DNA of 64,000 nt from assembly GCA_000328365.1 (NCBI GenBank), contig KB307500.1, positions 71,747 through 135,746 on the forward strand. Direction: 5' to 3'. Below, piece by piece: positions 1 through 8,852 of this stretch. Positions within the stretch are counted from its first letter, which is position 1. Every line of letters begins with the position of its first letter. The translations under genes and the position numbers were made by a program. Under the pieces are notes generated by a model that was not told the DNA's origin, did not search any database, and saw only the letters and a program-made list of their open reading frames with translations. Source of the DNA: Capitella teleta (Eukaryota > Annelida > Polychaeta > Capitellidae).

Positions 1-272
1 AGGTAGAGGAATCTTGAATTGAGACATTTTAGTGCCGTAATCTGCAAACATCGCCTAATGGTGTGAAATTGCGCTTTTTTTCTCGTCGCTACCGCTTCCT
101 GCTCTGAGCTAACATCTATCAGCTATCTGCTTTGGTACTCTTTTTTTCGGGTGTTGGATCAATCGGCTAATCCGTGCGAATCAATGCGACCTCGCATCGT
201 TCTGTCATCTTATGCGTTAAGCGGATTATTGCGCCATGTGGCATGCTTCCTTCAATCTCTTTTCTCTTTTAG

Positions 273-920
273 GGGGAGGCCCACGATGGGGAAGTGGAGG
301 AGGTGGAGGTAGAGGAGGCGGAGGAGGATACCAGGATTATTATAGGTGGGCTGGGTGATTTCTCAAGATTTTGTTGTTTTGATGTTTTTATTTCGAAGGT
401 CTGGTGGAAACCAAAGTTATGGAGGAGGTTATCACAGTGGAGGTTACGGAGGAGGAGGATCCGGGGGAGGTGGATACCAGGAGTATAAAAGGTACAATGC
501 CACATTTGAGGACAATTCCGCGAGGGCTGCTGAATTCAGTGTTTGCTACAATCGAGACTTTCCTTTGCATTTTTGTTTTTCGTTTTTTCGATTATCCGGA
601 AAATTTCGATGCTCATGCTTCTCTAATTATGATTTTTTTTATTTTTTTTATTTGTAGATCTGGCGGTTACCAAGGCAACGACAACAGAGGTGGAAGTGGA
701 TATGGCGCCTCAAGGGGAGGCGGAGGTTATGGTCAAGGTCAAAGAGGTGGAGGGAGCCAAGCGTATGGCGGAGGGAACGTAGAGAGCTACTCCAGCTCCA
801 ACAGTCGTCGCGGAGCAGCAAATTCGGTGAGGCCAATTCGTTGCTATGGCAATGGAATGTTCATCTGTGCTTTTCTTGCAGCAGAGAGGAAGCGGTCAAT
901 ATGGTGGACAGCGCTACTAA
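273..920 (+). CDS. 3' end of Gly/Tyr/Arg-rich RNA-binding-type protein (FAM98-like?), partial
   Basis: Four exons read in one continuous frame: 273-345, 399-491, 658-826 and 882-920, all with GT-AG introns and ending in TAA. The gene enters from the left edge, so only the C-terminal tail is seen. It is almost wholly Gly, Tyr, Ser, Gln and Arg in RGG/GGY repeats and ends in GGQRY. The first two exons both end in a GGGGYQ-(D/E)-Y-(Y/K)-R block and the next exon starts SGG, suggesting exons made by internal duplication. Such tails bind RNA and are methylated by PRMTs. The YQD/GGYQG style recalls the FAM98A tail (tRNA ligase complex, PRMT1 partner), but hnRNP A/B proteins also have Gly-rich tails ending in RY/RF. 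No RRM or other diagnostic domain lies in the window, so identity is open; the exon model is firmer than the name. Confidence 0.6.
840..853. promoter_or_regulatory. RFX X-box-like palindrome
   Basis: The 14-mer GTTGCTATGGCAAT lies inside the 55-nt last intron of the Gly-rich gene. It is two changes from the perfect RFX palindrome and is one of several in the window. Confidence 0.3.
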
Positions 921-3078
921 ATTTAATGGCTAATTTTTTATTTTTTTTAAATTTTTTTTTCTGTCTGAGAGATTTTTTTTTTTTTTTTTTTTTTTCCATG
1001 AATTTTCTATGTTGAGAGTGCATGTTATATTATGTACTTTTTTGTTATTTTTTTTGTGGGAATTATAGTATATTTGAATTTGTGTACTACAAGCACATGA
1101 ATGATGTATATTGTATAATTTTTTATTTATGTGTTAGGGTTCGCCCTAGGGGAAAATGTTTGCATACAAAAAGGCAGCATCTGTGACGTCATCACCCATT
1201 TTAACTCTCTTCAAGATTCAAATTGTGGAAATTTTCGAAAATTTCATTAAAAGTTTTATGAAACATTTATTGTGCGTTAATTTATTCCCTCAAACCATTC
1301 ACTGCGTAAAGTGTTAATTATGTAAATATGTAAATACATAATTATGAAATATTTTACAACCATCTTCAATTATTTCCGACTAACAGACTAACGAAAAGGT
1401 CGGATTACACAGCCACTTAAGAACTCAACCGGATTAGCGAGGTCTGGCTACTAGTATACCAACCAAGCAAGAATGCGTGAAGCTCTATCGAGACAACTTC
1501 CTGCTATTCACGCAAATACTACAAAATACATTCATTAGCATACATGCAGGTACAGCGCGTGTGACCGATGACTTGTTGCTTTTCATGCGATGTCCGCCGT
1601 TCGTTGAGGCGCGTTAGATTGCCCGATGAGGCCGATGCGCAGCTAATCGGGCGTGCGGGCGCCGTGTGCTCCGGGCCGGCCGACGCTGAGCCGTGCTGAC
1701 AGCGCCGTAGTCGACCGAGCGGCCTTTGTGCGCGAACAGAGGCGCTGAGCACCCTTCGGTCTCGGCGTCGAGGGCTCCTCAGGGGGCTGCGCATGCGCGA
1801 TGAGTGGCAAGGGTCGCTATACATTTGTCTGCGGCTACAATGAAAAGCTTACAAGAAAATGCACGTGTACATGGAAATACATGACCATGAAAGTTCAATC
1901 GCCCACAAGCAAACCCTGTGTTGCTACTCCACGAATCATGCCAGGCGCCAGTCAGTTAGGGGTCAGGGGTCATTTACTGGTATAGCTATACTTTTGTAAT
2001 TACTGGTATATCTGATGGGGGGGCGGTGATGGAAATGCAAACTAAAACGCAGACGCAGACGCAGACGCCATTTCATGTCTGGTAAAACGATTAGGAAGAT
2101 TTGAAAGCAGTCACCAATTGCTATGATTATGAGATTCAAGGGGAGTAATAATTGTATGTGATCAAGCAATTGAGTCAATTTGAGTGTGAGTGTAGTAGTG
2201 CAGTATGACCTCTTGAGGTCAACTAACATTGTTCACTGAGGGACCCTTCTGTCAACAGCTCCTCTCACTTCAAGAGAACACAGGGATGTTGGTAAAATCG
2301 TCACAATATACACGATCTACTACCATTGAGCACATTGCAGGGGCTTCACCTCTCTCTCGATGGGCGCTACGAGTACTGTTGTGGACCTGTTAGTGATGTT
2401 GAAGGTGACAAGAGTATGATCAACAGTGGTGTAGTACTCGGTAATTCGCATTGAATTCATCTGAGCCCTCTCGCTATAGCATCAAGTACATCTTCATATG
2501 ATGCGATTGCGAATCTCTTGCATAACTGCTGATTGAGTGATCTCCAAGACGATGCGAGAGTCTCTCTTGTGCTTTCGAGGGCATCTCTGTTCGATGAGGC
2601 TTTTCGACAGCCAGGAGCACCCCCTCCGCTCGACAAACAACAGCACAGCCCTTGTTCAAAGCTCAGGGCAAGTAGCCCCAAGGCTGCTGCTGCCGCTGCT
2701 GCTGCTGCAAGCCCTGCCGACACCCCACACCGAGCAATCCGCCCAATTAACCCAGCATTTCGCCTTCGGAATCGGCCACTTGAACTTCTAACACCTCCTC
2801 ACCAAACGATCCTTTCATGGATCTTGCTCGTGGCAGATGGCTACGATTGCCTCTGCTGATTTCGCGCTTGTTTCGCTTGATCCTTCATTGAGATCCCTCA
2901 CAATGGATAAAACTGAAACGCATTTGTAGCCCGAATAATTTAATGAGGCGTTTTCATCACTCCTCCTTCTCTGCGTGCACACACCTGAGGAATACCTTTG
3001 GTTTGGTTTTGTTTTGTTTTTTCTTGAAATATATATATTTTTTCTTAATGTCATTGCATGCAATGTTATTTGCAGACA
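921..3078. other. 3' flank and intergenic DNA
   Basis: AT-rich and T-rich just after the stop codon (T runs at 945-996), with a possible ATTAAA polyadenylation signal at 1246-1251. A CRE octamer TGACGTCA lies at 1184-1191, a CpG-rich patch at 1590-1800, a short (AGACGC)n run near 2050-2068 and a GCT/CTG run at 2688-2710. No gene model is supported; the ORFs of up to 108 codons show no splice context or known domain. Confidence 0.6.
1590..1800. promoter_or_regulatory. CpG-rich patch with exact NRF1 palindrome
   Basis: About 200 bp of GC- and CpG-rich sequence in an AT-rich setting, ending in the exact NRF1 palindrome GCGCATGCGC at 1789-1798. In animals such sites usually sit close to transcription starts. 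No downstream or antisense gene can be assigned, so this may serve an unseen transcript or an enhancer. Confidence 0.35.
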
Positions 3079-3225
3079 CACGTGACTAGATGATCACGTG
3101 ATGCGTGCGCAGCCGGAAGCTCCGGGGTCGTGCGCTGATTGGCTGCTTGGAGTTGTGCGGCAGCTGAGCTTGCTCTTCAGCTTCCATCAAAGAGCGGTTA
3201 CGTCATAGGGTTGAAGCACCCTCAG
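3079..3225 (+). promoter_or_regulatory. Promoter-like motif cluster
   Basis: Within 150 bp stand two CACGTG E-boxes (near 3079, and inside the palindrome ATCACGTGAT near 3092), an ETS-type CCGGAAG near 3113, an inverted CCAAT box (ATTGG near 3137) and a CRE-like TTACGTCA near 3199. This mix and spacing are typical of an animal proximal promoter. It lies directly upstream of the small signal-peptide ORF at 3231. Confidence 0.4.
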
Positions 3226-3230
3226 TCGAA

Positions 3231-3347
3231 ATGAACTTCTGCAAATCCGCGCATCTGTGCGAGAAATATCTTCCGATTGTGTTTCTTTGGTTGACAGCAC
3301 CTATTGCCTGTGCCCGCGTGTTCGATGACGCAAGCATCCGTAGTTAA
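3231..3347 (+). CDS. Small ORF with predicted signal peptide (38 aa or first exon)
   Basis: ATG at 3231 with G at -3 opens a 38-codon frame ending in TAA. Residues 1-12 are polar and basic (MNFCKSAHLCEK), then comes a hydrophobic core (YLPIVFLWLTAPIACA) with a plausible cleavage after ACA near residue 28, then a short polar tail. That layout is a signal peptide. It sits about 5-150 bp behind the promoter-like cluster. A GT just before the stop (3340-3341) could be a splice donor, making this the first exon of a secreted protein, but I could not find matching downstream exons. It could also be chance: the frame is short and no family is recognised. Confidence 0.25.
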   Translation: MNFCKSAHLCEKYLPIVFLWLTAPIACARVFDDASIRS

Positions 3348-3718
3348 AGTGATTTAAATATCTCGGCCAGGACTTGAGAAGCGCTGAATAGTACACGTTA
3401 TATCAGAGAAAAGATGACCTGACGATTCAGCATGGCGTGAGGTTGTAGTTTTCATTTCGAGAGAGATCGGTGTCAAAAGAAAATTTAGACTGAAGGATGG
3501 TTTCATTTCATATCCATAATATAGACTTATAATCATGGTGGTAATCGATACGAAGAAATTCTCAAATTCATAAAACAGGCAACCTGAACTTAGAAGCCTA
3601 TAACGATGATCACAAGTGAAAGCGAAGGAAAGAGCTTTCGGTTGCTTCAACATCTCACCGCACAAATGATGTTTAAATTTTGAATCAATCAGACTTTGAT
3701 CACATCCAATTGGGATGA

Positions 3719-3806
3719 AAAAAAAAAAAAACAAAAAAAAACCCCCCCAAAAAAAAAAAGGAAAAACAAAAACCAAAAACAAAAAAAAAACAAAAAAAAA
3801 CCCCAA
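3719..3806. repeat. A-rich (A/C) low-complexity tract
   Basis: Runs of A interrupted by single C, G or short C blocks over nearly 90 bp; it creates open frames rich in Lys (+) or Phe (-) that are not genes. Confidence 0.85.
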
Positions 3807-6055
3807 GAAGCTCGATATGAACTTTGTCTGGAGGTGATGCATGCGTTATTGACCATCAGCATGCTGACCGTCAATTATTTCCTTCATGTAGCAAACGTAT
3901 TGGGTGTGGTGTTTTATACAAGTTTTAACTTGCTTCAGAACAAATGATTGTATATGAGGCCATTATCGGATGAATATATGATTGTATTTGCGGTTGTTTT
4001 GTAAATTATCCCGGAATATTTTAATTATGTCACTTGATTACAATGCTCGATTGATTTCAAATTAAGAAACCCGATGAGCCATTCAGCCAGCCAGCAATTG
4101 AGCCATCACATCGATGGATGTCGATTCCTAATAACTGTACATGTGCGTGTGCTCTGATCTCTTGAATGAGGAGAACAAAAACATGCTTGATGAGGATGAA
4201 GTTCAGATAACCGTCTTCGCTCTCAAGAGGACGAGGGGGGTGGGGGAGGCTGCGTTGTTCAAGAGGTCTTATCTCCACATCTCCTGTCATCTTTCCGTTG
4301 CTATGGACTACTTTTTACGAGCGGATGCAACTGCGTTAAAGGCCTGCTGCAAACGGATCTACTTTTTGCGGAAGCTGTAGCGACAGATAACAAAAGTCCC
4401 TTATTTGATCAGGGTGGGGTGAAGGGGTGGGGTAGATTGGGGCTGCCGCGTCGCACTGATCTGATTGATGTGTCGTAAAATGATAAGCAGGCCTCTTGAA
4501 ACCTTGCAGCTGGGGCTGTCTCCGAATTTATTGCGCCTCCTTGTTAATCCGTGGCTACCGAATCAGCGAATGGACAGTCCGCTGAGCCAATCGGGTGATG
4601 ACCGGTGCACGCTGATCTAATGACCATATAGGTAGCACTTTAATCTATCTGCTATTCAGCACACATTCTCTAATCAACTCCAGCCGGGTTCTGAGTTCAG
4701 ACAGCAGATTCTCGGCCAATTACTGGACCTTGAGAGGTCATCAAAAAGTGTGAAGCCTTCACAGGAGGTCAGTGTGGACTCAATTAGCATCAGATCAAAC
4801 GGTCATTGATCTATTGTGGTCAGCAGGAAGGCGTTCAATTTGAAGCACCGACCGTGGAATGGACAGAATAAGTAACCATAACTTCAGCTGGCCTAAAGTC
4901 CTCTCAAAGCAACTTCAATTGCATAAAGTATTTTATAAGTGAGCTAATTGGCGATTACCGTATATCCTCCAATACATGAGATAATAATCGCTAAAGTCAC
5001 AACCGTCAATACGACATTCCACCTGAAAGCGTAAGTACGCGACAAAAATGCCCAAAATTTAAATATTTTTGGAGTGGAAAGTGTTTAGATTATAGAGTTG
5101 AAGTCGAATGAGTTACATTTTGAGAGTGAGAGAGCGGACTAGTATTATGAATTCCGATCATGAAGCGCTCAGATCGTAAACTTGTTTGTTGGGTAAACAG
5201 AGGGAGGGCATACGCTCACTCGCCCGCCACCGCTGAGGCGAAATGCGACGGCAGTGCTGCGAAGGAAGAAGCGGCCCCACAAAACGCACCTCCCTGGCTC
5301 CCTCTAGCGACATACATTGCTAACCAAGGATGGCATGCACACAGGATTTATAATCTCCATTTTGAATGAAACAAACGGGAAGTGTACAAGGTAAGCCACT
5401 GTGCGCACGCTCGGTATCAACTTCCTGTTGCATAATTATTGTTGGTGAGATGTATGCCGCTGTAAGAGGCCTGATCAATTTGCATACATGCTTGTATGTA
5501 TAGCAGTCTTTTAGCCAATAATAGGAAGGGGTGCTAAGGGCATGAGATATAGATGAATAAGATGCTTCTGTTTGTCGCAGGAAGTTGGAAGTTTGCCTGC
5601 TTTGCAATCGTGCGCTGTTGTTTGCTCACTCCACGATGCATTTGGTAGAAGGCAAGTCGGAGCTTTTTTCATTATTTTCAGGTGAACTTTACTATTAGTA
5701 CAATCAATTATATATCGCGTACCTCGGAGATAAATTTCTTGTGAGGTTAAGTTCCCTATCAGGGGTCACAACAGGTCACGTACAAGTATATCAAGGTGAA
5801 GAACTCGCGTTATTTGAAGGTGATGCGCCGATTGTAGCCGATCGGCTTTTACTCCGAATTAAGTCTTGGTTCATTTTGTTCAATTTGTTCATTTTGTTCA
5901 TTTTATTGTTTTACATTTTTTGTATTCAATTGACGTTTGCCTTGCCATTGAATGTATATTATGCTTTATTTTACATCGAGTAATGTATAACTCAACCAAT
6001 ATCAGAATCATGTGTATGTCTCACTTTATAGCATAGTATAGCGACATGCATTCAC

Positions 6056-6069
6056 GTTACCATGGCAAC
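6056..6069. promoter_or_regulatory. RFX X-box, near-perfect palindrome
   Basis: GTTACCATGGCAAC matches the RFX consensus GTNRCC-N(0-3)-RGYAAC with inverted halves. It is 2.7 kb upstream of the first NK2.1 start codon. Confidence 0.5.
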
Positions 6070-7574
6070 CACAGGCATTCGTTAGATACAAATATGCTTT
6101 GTAAATACCCGATACTTGCACACCTGTAGGATGTTATAAAAATGCAATTTAAATATTGAAAGGCACTAGCAGCATTGAATAATATTCACAATATTTTGAA
6201 TGTAATAAATGGATGTGCTTAAATTCACAGTTCGTATATATTCGTATATTATTTCGTTTATTTCTGGTTTCAAGTACCAATAATTATAAACTTGTATTTT
6301 GCGGTTCATTATTTTGTATAACGAAAAAAAAAATGTATATAAAGTCAACTTTGCTGCAAGCACAACAACTTGGCTGCAAGACAAGTTCATTGGATAACAA
6401 TTTAATTCTCATTGGGTCTGTAAGAGAAGGTATGAAAACGCCCCAGAATATTACATAACAAAATAAAATAATGTACTAGCAGTTTAATTTCTGAATAAAC
6501 AGTACAAAGAAATAGGAGTGCCATGGAATTTCGATGAGTGGACACTTGGATATATGAGATACGTATTAATAAAGCGTATTAATGAAGTCCGAATTCATCA
6601 GGAACTTTTTTTAAATCTCGAGAATAATACGAAACCCGATGCAACCATAGAAGTAGGGCTTAGATCTTGCAAAGAATTATTTTTGGTCACACCAAATTAA
6701 GACTCATAAATAATGACATAGCCAAGATACCGCTGCCACAATGAAGGCATCGCGAAGGTGTGTTTTCAGGACCAAATTGAAGGTTTGTAAGTGAAGAGTT
6801 TCGAAGTCAGCCGCAACGTTCAAATCCAGGCGGCCTCCTTCGATCACATTAACACATCACAAAAACGAAGAAAGGAATGTGTTAAAGTTCTTGGTCAGGA
6901 GCTGCTCTCTACTAACTTCAACACAATCACACCTGGATTTTGCATTATCCTCTCTTGCTTATTGATTATTACCTGGAGCCGAATTGTTGATCAAAATATA
7001 TGTAATTAGACACTCCCATCTCCCGTGTATGCTTTTCTTCTGACCATATTGACTCTTCATTTCTACCCTTTTCCCCTGAGTATATTTTCTTTGATGTGCT
7101 CGATTCAAAGTCGGCTGATGATGTTTCTACTCGGATAAGAATAATAATCAACCGAAAGTAATCAAGCAAAGAGGTGTTCTTGGTGACGTCACATCAATCG
7201 AGTTACGTAATCGACGAATGCCAAAGCATTGTGACGATTGTGACGCGAGAGAGACGATCTCACCTGCATGCAACCCCTGATTACGAGGCACCTGAGCGCA
7301 TGAGCATACCTGATATGTATACCCGGCCGGTTAAGTATTTTGAGTCAATATTTAAGCGAATTGTTTTCAAATGAAACATTAGACTAAGCCGAGTTTAAAC
7401 TCGATAATCCGTCAGCTTGGCTTTCGTCGGCTCCTTCTTGGAAAACATTCAGCAAGTAAGCAGAAAATGCCAGCCGCAATGTGTGCAAGCATATACACGC
7501 ATATACTTATTCTTAGCTGAAAATCAGATGAACTCCCGAGTGTTTGAGCTCAGCGTGTGCAGAAATGGCATCCT

Positions 7575-8000
7575 CCTATTACGTCATCGTGTGACGTCAT
7601 GAGTACCATCTTCTCCACGCTCCCGTGTCACTCTATTTGGAACTATACACTACAGTGCACCTTTAAGTGGGTACCGGGCATCCCGTGCCTCTGTCAACGC
7701 CGCCTGCGACATGGCACCGAATTCTCTAAATCGTTTTTGCGCATGCGCAGATGGGATCCGCGCTGGAACAGGACTTGGAGTGCCGCGACAAGTGGCCAAA
7801 GCTTTTAGGGCGTACCGCCAGGGGGAGTGCGTTCTGGGCACCTAAAATAATGGGGCGGTCGGATGAGAGGGCAGAGCATTATCTGAAGAGACAGGTCCCT
7901 CAGTGAAAAGAACCACGTCACTCCGAAAGTGACGAAGAAATAGTACCAACGCGAAAACACGTGCGAATGAAAACGGATGCGATCTTGGCACCGGAAGTCG
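7575..8000 (+). promoter_or_regulatory. Promoter/insulator-like cluster upstream of first NK2.1 gene
   Basis: In order: a half CRE (TTACGTCA, near 7579), a full CRE TGACGTCA at 7592-7599, an exact NRF1 palindrome GCGCATGCGC at 7739-7748, a CTCF-like CCGCCAGGGGGAG at 7815-7827 (one change from the bilaterian core), and an ETS site ACCGGAAGT at 7990-7998. The cluster lies 0.8-1.2 kb upstream of the start codon of the first NK2.1 gene and may hold its promoter or a boundary. Motif reading only; no TATA box or initiator is claimed. Confidence 0.4.
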
Positions 8001-8768
8001 GCCCATTTCGAAACGATGACGCGGCAATTGTACAAAAGCAGAGCAAGAAAAAAGAAAAAGAAAAAAAAAAAAAAATAGAAAACGCACTTTTATAGGGACA
8101 CACATATATACGCACATATACCTGTCGCTAATTTAGATAAGGGTCGGTCTTATCATTGGTAAAGATTAAGTACTTGTATGCGCAGAAGTGTATGCGCGTT
8201 CATTTGCGCCAAAAGAGCTCTTTTGATGCGTACGTTGGTCGGTTTTACGTCGACGAGGAGATGAGCGGCAAAGAAGGAGGTGAGTGAAGTACCCTCACTG
8301 GGGCACAATTGCCCTCAACGGCGCACTATACCGCGTGAAACAGCGCACATCCCTTAGAGTAGCGAGAGAGTTTAAGAGAGGCGAGAGAAAAAAAAATTGA
8401 AAGAAAACGCAAATTTTCTTTCGTCCTGAGTTGACAGAATGTATTTGCGCCCAGGAGACTTTGCTCCTACGGCGGCGTTATCTTGTGTATAGTGACAGTT
8501 TGTCAGGTAGCTAAGCACCCCGCTGCTTGTACTGCGTGCGAGGGGGTGGGGGTAGTCGGTTGGCAGTGATAGGTCCGATTCGGTTTAATCTGCTCTGATC
8601 TGTGCCCAATCTTCATTTAGCATGATCTCAGCGACAGGTGAGTCAGGGTAGCAACGTCTGCCTGCTTTTAATAAGCGATCGCAGTCTGTGGACACACTTG
8701 TCATAGGCGTAGACAGTACGGGGACCGCGGCCCTTTCAAGTCGAACCCACTGTTTGAGTCTGTTTGCC

Positions 8769-8852
8769 ATGAAGCATGTCTTCCTCGTACCACCCTCAAC
8801 AGCAGCAGCAGCAGCAACAACCCTTGCTGCAGCATCACCTGCATCTCCCTAA
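8769..8852 (+). CDS. Overlapping upstream ORF on the first NK2.1 mRNA
   Basis: An ATG at 8769, seven bases before the chosen NK2.1 ATG and out of frame with it, opens 27 codons (Ala-rich in the middle because it reads the CAG run as GCA) and stops at 8850-8852. If the mRNA includes it, ribosomes starting here would miss the main ATG, so it could dampen translation. Short and uncharacterised; coding value is doubtful. Confidence 0.25.
   Translation: MKHVFLVPPSTAAAAATTLAAASPASP

Larger units (their letters stand above)
3348..7570. other. Intergenic DNA upstream of the first NK2.1 gene
   Basis: No gene seen. Holds an A/C-rich low-complexity tract at 3719-3806, a TTGTTCAAT-like repeat at 5873-5910, an RFX X-box at 6056-6069, and a CRE octamer at 7184-7191. 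The ORFs here lack splice context or recognisable domains. Several kb of non-coding DNA next to a developmental homeobox gene is a usual place for enhancers. Confidence 0.55.

Noticed and set aside
3354-3947. 162-aa minus-strand frame rich in Phe and overlapping Lys-rich frame
   Set aside because: Produced by the A/C low-complexity tract at 3719-3806; no domain or splice context.
6780-6850. tRNA B-box-like GTTCAAATCC
   Set aside because: No A box at the right distance and no cloverleaf could be drawn; no tRNA gene was found in the window.
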